Assembly: GCA_021808195.1 (NCBI GenBank)
Contig: JAKBCE010000090.1
Coordinates: forward strand, 1 to 9,722
Source of the DNA: Pseudomonadota bacterium
GTDB taxonomy: Bacteria > Pseudomonadota > Gammaproteobacteria > Steroidobacterales > Steroidobacteraceae
Reading direction: 5' to 3'
DNA length: 9,722 bases
Notes under the pieces: generated by a model
Told to the model about the DNA's origin: nothing
Databases searched by the model: none
Seen by the model: only the letters and a program-made list of their open reading frames with translations
Shown: positions 3,968 through 9,722 of the stretch, one piece after another
Position numbering within the stretch: the stretch's first letter is position 1
How the letters are laid out: each line of letters starts with the position of its first letter
Program-made: the position numbers and the translations under genes

Positions 3968-6252
3968 TAAACCGCCTTCAGCTCCCATTGGGTAACCCCG
4001 TGAGGTGTCCCGGCGCGTACCAGCTTCCGGCCTGCGGCCACGCGGTCCCGGTGCTCGCGGAGCCAGTACCCGATCTTGATCGGGCTGCTCGCGTCGCCGC
4101 AGCCGGCGGCCTCGATTGCCGCGCGCAGGTCCTCGCCGAGGATGTGCTGCTCACACACGGCGGCGAGGTCGCGGGCCGCAAACGAGTCTTTGCCGCCGAA
4201 TCTTGGATGGCGACTCAGCAGCGCGAACGCCTCGCGGAGCGGCGCGAGTTCGTCCTCCGTCTCGAGCTCCTGGGTCGCGACGGCATCGCCGTATCCGAGC
4301 CACGCCACGGGGTCGCGCGCGAAGCGTGACCAACGCTCGAAACTTTCGAGCGGCCTGAGCTTTGTCGGCGAGCCGGCGAGCACGTGAGCGCGGATGATCG
4401 TGAGCGCGTCCACAAGCAGGCTGGGGCGATGCTCGCGGATGTACGCTTTGAGGTCGGGGATGCGAAAGTCCCGACCGCGCGCGGTCTCTGCCTGCACATC
4501 GAGGCGCACGACGATGCAGCGTCTCGCGAGGTCGCTGGCCGGCGTGATGTTATTGCCGGTCAAAATCACCGTACAGCGGTTGGTCAGCGCCGGCGATTCG
4601 CTCACGCCGAGCTTGCGGTCAGAGTACACGGGCGCTGTCGCGAATCCGCAAAGGATGGGCGAGCGAACCTTCGAGCCGTTCGGTACATTGTCGAGCATGA
4701 TTGTCGAGTCGGCTGCGAGCAGCGCCGACATGAGCACCTTGCGCATTTCCTCGCTGTCATCGCTGTAGGGGCGCTCGGCGGGCTCGACGCCATCAGCGAT
4801 CCGGCTTGCCATGCCGGCCAGCAGCGTTTTGCCGCACGCCACGAGCGGCGCCGAGTACACGAGCACCGGGCGCGTGTCGATGGCATGGCGCGCAACCGAC
4901 GCGAGAACGTGCGCCAGAAACCCAGCGCGGGCGTCATCGCTGGCGAACGGGAATTGCGCGAACGGCGCGAGCAGCCGCTCCGCGGCAGCGTTGGCGTCGT
5001 TACGGGTCGGCGCGGCCGGCTGCGGCGAATACGCAGCGTTGGGGGCATAAAACACACGTGCGGCCGGATCGTATCCAGGGGTATCGCACACGGTCCCGTC
5101 AGCGCGCAGGAACGGCGCCGTGGCAATGCCTTCCAGCGGCCGGAAATGCTTCCAGTCGCCGGCCTCGGCAATGTTCCGCACCAGGTCGGTCGGGCAGTCG
5201 GTCGGCTCCCATTGCTTGCGCACGCGCGAATATTTCTGATACCCGGCGCGGGTGTTCAGCGTTCGCCGCAGCCACTCCGTGTTGACGGGCACAATGACTC
5301 GCTGGTCTGGATTGCGCGCGAGGGCCTTGGCGAGTTCCTTGGTGAGTTCCGGCGCGAGTCCGAGGCGCGCGAGACGTTGGCCGCGAACATACACGGAATC
5401 CGCCAGCAGCCGCTCCGATGCGTCGGCATAGACGTGGAGCTGCCCGGCGGTGAGCTGGATCACCTCTCGGGTCGCATCCGAGCCGGAAACGCATTCGCTG
5501 GTGTCGCCCGAGGCGGTTACGTCCGGCACAATTTTCGCTTTACCAGCAGCGATTGCCTCGAGTTCTGCATCCTCGAGCGGCGGATCACAGATGACTGCGT
5601 TGAATGTCTTAAGCATGTCGAGAATCTGCGCCGGTTCCATGCCCTGTTTGCGCAACCGGAAGGCCTCCCGGCTCAGTCGGTCATTTCGGCTGCCTTTTCT
5701 TATCCTGGCGGTGCCATCAGCCGCGGGCGTATCACGATTTTCCGGCGGCTCAGGCCGCACGAGCTGCTCGAGCAGCCACGTCGGCGGTTCGGTTATGTCC
5801 TCGATATCGCCGACTGCCTCATATCCGTACGCTGGCCACCAGATCACATAGCCGCCTTCACCGCGAACATCGACCCCGTTCGCTATCGCACTTGCGCTAT
5901 TGCGAATCTCAGCGACCGGATCACGGTATAAAAGATGAAAGCCGTTGCGCCGGGTGCGATGGACCCGCGCCGCCGCCAGTTTGTCGGCGTTCTCTGTGTA
6001 CCAACCAAGGCCCTCTGGGTCGATGTCAATGACATCAATGCACGAGGCGCGGCCAGTCGGTACGCCAATCAGTGCATCCGGATACTCGGCCCACCATGAA
6101 TCTATGGCCGCGATGTTAGTAGTCGAGTCTTTAAATCCGTTTTTGGTATAAGGCCGCTTGTCGGGTCGGCAGGGGAAAACGGGAATCCCGTGTTCCTCCG
6201 CAAGCGCGAGGGCGGCGCTCAGCGTGGAGAGAGCGTGCTCGGTGGTACTCAT
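3967..6252 (-). CDS. Prim-Pol / helicase replication protein
   Basis: This 761-aa protein is likely the replication initiator-primase of the element. Residues about 10-165 form a bifunctional primase-polymerase (AEP) domain: H-G-I-P-V-F-P and K-R-P near the start, the metal-binding D-I-D-P-E-G (76-81), N-G-F-H at 103-106 and V-D-V-R-G-E-G-G-Y (127-135). The C-terminal half is an ATPase: A-P-L-V-A-C-G-K-T (468-476, Walker A), I-M-L-D-N (518-522, Walker B-like), L-T-G-N-N (564-568, sensor 1) and L-A-R-R (575-578, arginine finger). This is the phage/satellite D5-like helicase architecture. The Walker A form is slightly unusual in placing Cys before GKT. The ATG at 6252 overlaps the upstream TGA as ATGA. 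The stop lies at the edge of the candidate origin, a plausible substrate. Confidence 0.92.
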   Translation of the reverse strand: MSTTEHALSTLSAALALAEEHGIPVFPCRPDKRPYTKNGFKDSTTNIAAIDSWWAEYPDALIGVPTGRASCIDVIDIDPEGLGWYTENADKLAAARVHRTRRNGFHLLYRDPVAEIRNSASAIANGVDVRGEGGYVIWWPAYGYEAVGDIEDITEPPTWLLEQLVRPEPPENRDTPAADGTARIRKGSRNDRLSREAFRLRKQGMEPAQILDMLKTFNAVICDPPLEDAELEAIAAGKAKIVPDVTASGDTSECVSGSDATREVIQLTAGQLHVYADASERLLADSVYVRGQRLARLGLAPELTKELAKALARNPDQRVIVPVNTEWLRRTLNTRAGYQKYSRVRKQWEPTDCPTDLVRNIAEAGDWKHFRPLEGIATAPFLRADGTVCDTPGYDPAARVFYAPNAAYSPQPAAPTRNDANAAAERLLAPFAQFPFASDDARAGFLAHVLASVARHAIDTRPVLVYSAPLVACGKTLLAGMASRIADGVEPAERPYSDDSEEMRKVLMSALLAADSTIMLDNVPNGSKVRSPILCGFATAPVYSDRKLGVSESPALTNRCTVILTGNNITPASDLARRCIVVRLDVQAETARGRDFRIPDLKAYIREHRPSLLVDALTIIRAHVLAGSPTKLRPLESFERWSRFARDPVAWLGYGDAVATQELETEDELAPLREAFALLSRHPRFGGKDSFAARDLAAVCEQHILGEDLRAAIEAAGCGDASSPIKIGYWLREHRDRVAAGRKLVRAGTPHGVTQWELKAV

Positions 6253-6716
6253 GCGGCACCCTCCGCCTCGGCTTCGACCCTCGCTCGCCGCATTAGATGT
6301 GCGGCCCTAGTGTTGATCTCCTCCCAGCACCAGCGAACGAGCATCAGCGTGTCCTCGAGGTCCGCCTCGGTGTGGGCCGCCGCAAACCGCGCGTCGGTCG
6401 CTGATAGGTCGGCGGCATCCAAGTCGAGATAGTCCAGAAGGCAAGCGCCCGTGATTTCGTCATCGTCTTGGAGCTGTTCCGCGACGTATCCGGCAAGCCC
6501 GATGAATCGGCCATCCTGCACCGAAGGCTGCTGGTAGAACCACACTCGGCCGGTCCACGTTCTATCCCATTCGCCCGGATTCTCGACTCGGAACACTTCT
6601 GCTTTCGTCGCGAGATAACCCAGATGCCACGCCACTACCGCATGCGCGGCCTCATGGATCGCCACCTTGCGCAATTCACGCTCGCTGATCTGCTGTGGTG
6701 TCACTTTGACTCTCAC
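6249..6716 (-). CDS. Small HEAAH metallopeptidase-like protein (M41-like)
   Basis: This 155-aa protein has a GTG start at 6716 overlapping the upstream TGA (GTGA); its own stop overlaps the primase ATG. I-H-E-A-A-H-A-V-V-A (residues 20-29) is a zinc-protease HExxH motif of the form used by FtsH-type M41 peptidases, followed by G-L-A-G-Y-V-A-E. A later acidic segment (D-L-S-A-T-D-A-R) could supply the third zinc ligand. There is no AAA+ domain or membrane segment, so it is a stand-alone, probably cytosolic protease domain. Short HEAxH proteins are common in phages and mobile elements. Cleavage of a repressor, host factor or helper-phage protein is a guess from context. Expression is probably coupled to the primase. 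Confidence 0.75.
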   Translation of the reverse strand: MRVKVTPQQISERELRKVAIHEAAHAVVAWHLGYLATKAEVFRVENPGEWDRTWTGRVWFYQQPSVQDGRFIGLAGYVAEQLQDDDEITGACLLDYLDLDAADLSATDARFAAAHTEADLEDTLMLVRWCWEEINTRAAHLMRRARVEAEAEGAA

Positions 6717-6967
6717 GCTCGGCCCTCCGCTGGCGCAGCGGCAAGCGCCGCCCCGGCGAGCTGCTCGCGCAGACCCTCGTTGAATGCTTCGCGGGTTCTC
6801 TCGTTACTTTCGATTGCATCGCCGCACTCGGTGCACACGATGTAGAGCAGGTACCCGGCAGCGCCGAGCGCGATGCCGCGACGATAACGCTCGCCCCCCT
6901 GAAATTCATATCCGCACCGTGCGCAGCAGTCCAAGCCGATCTCGGCGGGCTCGAGGCGGGCGGTCAT
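6713..6967 (-). CDS. Zinc-ribbon hypothetical protein
   Basis: This 84-aa protein has an ATG at 6967 overlapping the upstream TGA (ATGA). Cys15-x-x-Cys18 and Cys45-x-x-Cys48 make a four-cysteine zinc ribbon with a 26-residue spacing; Cys14 is an extra cysteine. A hydrophobic stretch lies between the cysteine pairs (about 32-44) and an Ala/Glu-rich helix closes the protein. Such small ribbons usually bind nucleic acid or proteins. Its place between the regulator and the protease/primase genes suggests a replication or regulatory accessory role, but the family is not recognised. Confidence 0.7.
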   Translation of the reverse strand: MTARLEPAEIGLDCCARCGYEFQGGERYRRGIALGAAGYLLYIVCTECGDAIESNERTREAFNEGLREQLAGAALAAAPAEGRA

Positions 6968-7353
6968 CGCTGCGCCCCTTCGAGTTCGGCTCGCACGGCG
7001 TCGAGCAGCTCGGGATGGCGACGCAAAAACATCTCAACCGAGCGCGGCGCGCGGCAACACAACAGAGCCGTTATTGAGGCATGCGCCGGCGAGCCAACCA
7101 ACAGGCGCGGCGCGATGATTTTTAGCGCGCGCTCGATTCGCCCAGGTGGCAAGTCGAGGATGCGCGGCTCAATGGCGCCAGCGGCCAGCAGCGCTGTTGC
7201 CATCGCCTCCCGCACCCGGACGGATCGGGCGGCACGGCGGCACGCGATGCTGATTTTCGCGGCGCGCTCGCGCCGTGTTATAATGCCCGCGTCGATATCC
7301 TCGGCAATTCCCCATCCGCGGTCCGGGGCTGCCACCCCGGCCGCGGGTCTCAC
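6964..7353 (-). CDS. Hypothetical protein downstream of alpA
   Basis: This 129-aa protein begins at the GTG at 7353, six bases after the AlpA stop. A TTG at 7362 overlaps that stop, and an ATG at 7203 has GGGAGG just before it and would give 79 aa, so the start is uncertain. The open frame extends further upstream, but there it is the shadow of AlpA. The protein is basic and helical, with L-P-P-G-R-I-E-R-A-L-K-I-I in the middle and R-S-V-E-M-F-L-R-R-H-P-E-L-L near the end. A promoter-like TATAAC on the minus strand near 7280 would favour the 7203 start. I recognise no family. Its stop overlaps the next ATG by 4 bp, which supports it as a real gene. Confidence 0.6.
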   Translation of the reverse strand: MRPAAGVAAPDRGWGIAEDIDAGIITRRERAAKISIACRRAARSVRVREAMATALLAAGAIEPRILDLPPGRIERALKIIAPRLLVGSPAHASITALLCCRAPRSVEMFLRRHPELLDAVRAELEGAQR

Positions 7354-7358
7354 GGCGG

Positions 7359-7580
7359 TCAAGCAGCCGCCGATCCGGGCCGCGGCCCGATTCCGCGCGG
7401 GAGTGCCGCGATCCAAGCGAGAACCTCGGACTCGCGCCAACGCGAGCACCGAGCCGATACGCGCAAGGGAGCGGGAAATTCGCCGCGCGCCACGCGAAGA
7501 TACAGTGCGGATGAGCGCAGCCCGCTCAGCCGTTCGACTTCGGCGAGCGGCAGCAAGCGGTCGGGAGAAAGTGGTTGCAT
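7359..7580 (-). CDS. alpA: AlpA-family transcriptional regulator
   Basis: This 73-aa protein has an ATG at 7580. L-L-P-L-A-E-V-E-R-L-S-G-L (residues 9-21), then S-A-L-Y-L-R-V-A-R-G-E-F-P-A-P (24-38) and W-R-E-S-E-V-L-A-W-I (48-57), match the AlpA/MerR-like winged HTH used as regulator or excisionase by P4-like and PICI elements. In P4-like elements and several PICIs it controls integrase or excision; the same role is inferred here. It lies 74 nt after the preceding gene, so it may have its own promoter. The full expected domain length is present. Confidence 0.88.
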   Translation of the reverse strand: MQPLSPDRLLPLAEVERLSGLRSSALYLRVARGEFPAPLRVSARCSRWRESEVLAWIAALPRGIGPRPGSAAA

Positions 7581-7654
7581 TTCCGTAAACCTCGTTGTGG
7601 AGGGTCACGGACATTGTTCAGCGCCTACGCGCCGCCAAGTGGTCTGCAGTTGGT
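7581..7654 (-). promoter_or_regulatory. Gap upstream of alpA, possible promoter/operator
   Basis: This is the only real gap (74 nt) in the right-hand minus-strand gene chain, between the 173-aa gene and alpA, and so the natural place for the promoter of alpA and the replication genes. CGAGG lies about 10 nt before the alpA ATG and may serve as its ribosome-binding site. I see no strong -10/-35 pair. Confidence 0.4.
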
Positions 7655-8176
7655 TTACTTCGCGGGGCGGCGCCGACAAATCATGCGGAGCTGATTCGGC
7701 GTGAGTTCCAAGCCGAACTTGTGATTGATGTCCATGGCGAGCCGCGTCCAGGGCGGCCGAGGCGGCATCTCGCTCGAGCCGAGCAGCTCCGTCACCTTCG
7801 CGAAGATCATCTCGGCCTCGGCTTCGGCGCCGGTCGATGCGCTCCGCTGCTCGCGGTCTGCTTGAGCCCCGCGCTCGAATCGCTGCGCGGCGGCGAGCCG
7901 CTCGGGAGAGTCTGCATCGCCACTACCGAGCATCTTGTCGAACAGCTCGGGCAGGACGTCGGCAGACCATTGCGCGCGCTCCATAGACACCACGCGCTCG
8001 CGTATCCATCTCTCGACGCGCTCGGCATAAGCTTCCGCGCTCTCTTTTGGCCGGCGCGGTTCCGGCGCTTCATCCTTCCGCCGCCAACGGCGGCCGTCCC
8101 ACCATTCGCCGCGCTGATGGGCGAGCAGGGCGCGGTCGGCCTGCCGCTTGAGGTCCCCGAGGCGCCTTCGCGTCAC
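7655..8176 (-). CDS. Hypothetical protein coupled to integrase
   Basis: This 173-aa protein starts with the GTG at 8176, which overlaps the integrase TGA as GTGA; a longer frame to 8239 would run into the integrase gene. Residues 1-60 are rich in Arg, Trp and Glu (E-W-W-D-G-R-R-W-R-R). A long helical acidic middle follows. The end, P-W-T-R-L-A-M-D-I-N-H-K-F-G-L-E-L-T-P-N-Q-L, could be a small HTH. I recognise no family. The overlap suggests it is made together with integrase and may help in excision or regulation. Confidence 0.7.
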   Translation of the reverse strand: MTRRRLGDLKRQADRALLAHQRGEWWDGRRWRRKDEAPEPRRPKESAEAYAERVERWIRERVVSMERAQWSADVLPELFDKMLGSGDADSPERLAAAQRFERGAQADREQRSASTGAEAEAEMIFAKVTELLGSSEMPPRPPWTRLAMDINHKFGLELTPNQLRMICRRRPAK

Positions 8177-9429
8177 GCTGGCTTTCTCAGCGGTACCACA
8201 TTCCCGCCGGCCTTGAGCGCGTCGAGGTAGTCCGCCCACGCTTGCATCATCTTGCGGCGCTCGGCGAGGCGCTGCGCCCGGTTATACGCCGCCCGCACCT
8301 TGTTCCGCTCCGCATGGGCGAGCTGCAGCTCGATGAGGTCCGGGTGCCAGCCTTGCTCATTAAGAAGCGTCGAGGCGGTGCTGCGGAAGCCGTGGCCAGT
8401 TTGCTCGTCGCCCGCGTATCCGAGCCGGCGCAGCGCGGCGTTGACAGTGTTGTCCGACATCGGCCGATCCGGGGCCCGCAGCGACGGGAACAGGTACGTG
8501 CCGCTGCCGGTGAGCGGCTGCAGTTCTCGCAGAACTGCCACAGCCTGCCGGGACAGCGGGACAACGTGCGCCTCTTTCATCTTCATGCGCGCCGCGGGAA
8601 TGCGCCACAGCGGCTCGGCGCCGTCCAGGTGGAATTCTCGCCACTCGGCTGCCCGCAGTTCACCTGGGCGCACGAAGGTGAGCGGCGCGAGCCGCAAGGC
8701 GGCATGCGTCGCAGGCTGTCCGACGTAACCGTCGATCGCGCGCAGTAGCTCCCCAATCCTCACCGGCTCCACGATGGCCGCCCGGTGCTGAACGTCGGGC
8801 GCCTTGAGCACGCCGCGCAGTGCCGAGGTCGGGTCGTGCTTGGCTCGACCAGTGGCAACCGCATATCGGAATATCTGACCGATGCGTTGCTTGGCGCGGC
8901 TGGCCGTCTCGTGCAGCCCTTTAGCCTCGATTTTCCGAAGGGCCGCAAGCACGTCCGGTGCCTCGATCTCCCCGATGGGCCGCTCTCCAAGGTCCGGCCG
9001 CACAAGTCCGAGTATCCACTCGGCCTTGGCGCGTGTGATCGCGGCGAGGGTCTGCTTGCTCAACCATTCCTCGGCGAGTGCCGCGAATGTATTGACCCGC
9101 TGTTCACGCTTGGCATGCGCCTCGGTGCCCGGGTCTTTCCCGTCCGCGATCAGGCGCCGCAGGTCGGTCGCGCGTTCACGGGCGCTCGCCAGCGACACGG
9201 TCGGGTAGTCTCCGAGCGCCAGCATGTTCTCGGGCCGCCCGGCGCGGCGACCTTGCCCCTCGGCGCGGGCGCGAGCGCCTGGCTTGCGATACCGGAACCG
9301 CCACAGCCGGCTACCGCCCGGTGCGACAAGCAGGAACAGGCCGGCGCCGTCCGCCAGTTTGTAGGGCCGTGGCCGAGGTTTGGCACCGCGGATGCGTGCG
9401 TCCGTCAATCGCTCAATGTGCTTGCTCAC
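8173..9429 (-). CDS. int: Tyrosine recombinase, P4-type integrase
   Basis: This 418-aa protein catalyses site-specific integration and excision at the tRNA-Leu att site. The N-terminal DUF4102-like domain spans residues about 1-105, the core-binding SAM-like domain about 110-200 and the catalytic domain about 215-400. The active site is complete: Arg254 (F-V-R-P-G-E-L), a beta-hairpin Lys near 283-285, His346 and Arg349 (H-G-F-R), His372 and the nucleophile Tyr382 (A-Y-N-R). The length is normal. A basic Ala/Gly/Arg-rich insert (about 51-66) lies in the N-terminal domain, a region that binds arm DNA in related enzymes. The GTG start at 9429 directly abuts a TACCCGCA box, and no ribosome-binding site is seen. 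Its location beside the intact tRNA end is typical. Confidence 0.95.
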   Translation of the reverse strand: MSKHIERLTDARIRGAKPRPRPYKLADGAGLFLLVAPGGSRLWRFRYRKPGARARAEGQGRRAGRPENMLALGDYPTVSLASARERATDLRRLIADGKDPGTEAHAKREQRVNTFAALAEEWLSKQTLAAITRAKAEWILGLVRPDLGERPIGEIEAPDVLAALRKIEAKGLHETASRAKQRIGQIFRYAVATGRAKHDPTSALRGVLKAPDVQHRAAIVEPVRIGELLRAIDGYVGQPATHAALRLAPLTFVRPGELRAAEWREFHLDGAEPLWRIPAARMKMKEAHVVPLSRQAVAVLRELQPLTGSGTYLFPSLRAPDRPMSDNTVNAALRRLGYAGDEQTGHGFRSTASTLLNEQGWHPDLIELQLAHAERNKVRAAYNRAQRLAERRKMMQAWADYLDALKAGGNVVPLRKPA

Positions 9430-9480
9430 TGCGGGTACACTCCGGGAGTGGATGTGTGTGTACCCGCAATCGTACCCGCA
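9430..9480. promoter_or_regulatory. Right TACCCGCA box cluster upstream of int
   Basis: TGCGGGTA at 9430-9437 touches the integrase start codon. TACCCGCA follows at 9461-9468 and 9473-9480, a pair offset by 12 bp. The first two boxes extend to perfect 11-bp inverted arms (9430-9440 and 9458-9468) with a smaller inverted repeat (CACTC, CGG, GAGTG) between them. This layout suggests combined arm-type sites and an operator by which integrase or AlpA represses int. Binding is inferred. Confidence 0.6.
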
Positions 9481-9595
9481 GGGAGGGCGGAAGTCTACGG
9501 AAGCATACGGAGGATAATGGAGCCTAATTCAGCTCAAGATACTGATTTTTCGAGATATCTTGCAGGACGGTGGAGAACGGCGGAACCCCCTATAA
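9481..9595. other. Integrase-proximal end with 10-bp phased CGGA motifs
   Basis: The 115 bp between the box pair and the att repeat contain no gene. CGGA occurs at 9488, 9498 and 9508 and TGGA at 9518, exactly 10 bp apart; TGGA/CGGA recur at 9571 and 9581. Sites on one face of the helix suggest protein binding or bending within the att complex. The left flank of the window has the same pattern. Confidence 0.5.
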
Positions 9596-9615
9596 TGCCC
9601 GGGGCCGGACTCGAA
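9596..9615. repeat. attR (tRNA-proximal att repeat)
   Basis: This copy is identical to 108-127 and forms the real T-loop-to-discriminator end of the tRNA-Leu gene. Towards the element the next bases on the minus strand are TTA instead of CCA, so the element supplies the tRNA end without an encoded CCA. Confidence 0.9.
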
Positions 9616-9644
9616 CCGGCACGGAGTTACCCCCGAGGGATTTT
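9596..9644 (-). tRNA. tRNA-Leu 3' exon, probably UAA (partial gene)
   Basis: In reverse complement the 49 nt read AAAA plus TCCCT (3' half of anticodon loop and stem), a long variable arm CGGGG-GTAA-CTCCG that pairs in full, T-stem GCCGG/CCGGC around TTCGAGT, acceptor strand CCCGGGC and discriminator A. The long variable arm and AAAA after the break fit tRNA-Leu(UAA), split between U34 and A35 as in known intron-bearing tRNA-Leu genes. The 5' exon lies beyond the window. CCA is not encoded here. Confidence 0.8.
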
Positions 9645-9722
9645 CGTACCCACTACGGTTTACACCGCTGCGCTCGCCCGGCGAGTTCGCCGGTCAAGAC
9701 GCATTTGGGGTCTGGACTTTAC
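9645..9722 (-). ncRNA. Group I intron, 3' part (partial)
   Basis: Directly upstream of the tRNA 3' exon on the minus strand the sequence is not tRNA-like. It ends in G at the splice position, as group I introns do. Further up it contains AGTCCAGACC, which resembles the conserved 3' strand of P7 and adjoining P3 in bacterial tRNA-Leu group I introns. A GC-rich hairpin (around 9677-9694) would be a P9-type element. The rest lies beyond the window, so splicing competence cannot be judged. Confidence 0.7.

Larger units (their letters stand above)
108..9615. mobile_element. Satellite-like integrative element in tRNA-Leu
   Basis: A 20-bp perfect direct repeat at 108-127 and 9596-9615 bounds the element. 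Inside are a tyrosine integrase at the tRNA-proximal end, an AlpA-type regulator, a Prim-Pol/helicase, a candidate iteron origin and an orphan terminase-small-subunit-like gene. This set, without capsid, tail, lysis, relaxase or conjugation genes, resembles P4-like or PICI-like phage satellites. The family assignment is inference from gene content. It could also be a degraded prophage or a non-satellite integrative plasmid-like element. Nearly all genes lie on the minus strand; only the terminase-like gene and the ParB-like fragment are on plus. Confidence 0.85.

Noticed and set aside
4384..5931. 515-codon open frame on the plus strand
   Set aside because: It lies antisense inside the primase gene, whose domains are clear. 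Long antisense frames are common at this GC content, and its translation shows no domain.
7279..7284. Perfect TATAAT on the plus strand
   Set aside because: No plus-strand gene lies downstream and no -35 is seen. On the minus strand it gives a TATAAC that could be a weak internal promoter, noted under the overlapping gene.
108..9615. Complete prophage or conjugative element
   Set aside because: No capsid, portal, large terminase, tail, lysis, relaxase or type IV secretion genes are present.

Overview
The window holds one small integrative element of about 9.5 kb (108-9615), inserted in the 3' end of a tRNA-Leu gene of a high-GC bacterium, probably a proteobacterium. The taxon is inferred only from base composition and gene families. 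A 20-bp perfect direct repeat (108-127 and 9596-9615) marks the two ends. It matches the T-loop-to-discriminator part of tRNA-Leu. At the right edge the tRNA reads on the minus strand, and its anticodon loop appears to be interrupted by a group I intron that runs out of the window.

Right module (minus strand, 9429 to 3967). A P4-type tyrosine integrase overlaps an unknown 173-aa gene by 4 bp. A 74-nt gap follows, then an AlpA-type regulator, an unknown gene, a zinc-ribbon protein, a small HEAAH metallopeptidase and a 761-aa Prim-Pol/helicase, most joined by 4-bp stop/start overlaps. Just after the primase lies a candidate replication origin (3856-3967): two sets of three 9-bp iterons in inverted orientation around an AT-richer core. 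This int-alpA-primase-ori layout is that of phage satellites (P4/PICI-like).

Middle (2307-3966). One plus-strand gene has a terminase-small-subunit-like N-terminus. It is followed by a truncated ParB-like helix-turn-helix fragment and then non-coding DNA. The non-coding DNA carries paired TGCGGGTA boxes and a second, different tRNA-3'-end-like 20-mer.

Left module (minus strand, 2306 to 169). Six small genes are packed end to start: a charged, probably disordered protein, a degenerate Prim-Pol-like protein, and four small proteins including two related HTH proteins. I recognise no known system here, and it is the likeliest place for undescribed cargo or helper-interference functions.

The octamer TACCCGCA (either strand) occurs nine times. 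It forms 12-bp-offset pairs near both att ends and near the internal att-like site, which suggests integrase arm sites. The left flank (1-107) looks like the integrase-proximal end of a neighbouring related element, so the locus may be a tandem array. No capsid, tail, lysis or conjugation genes are seen.
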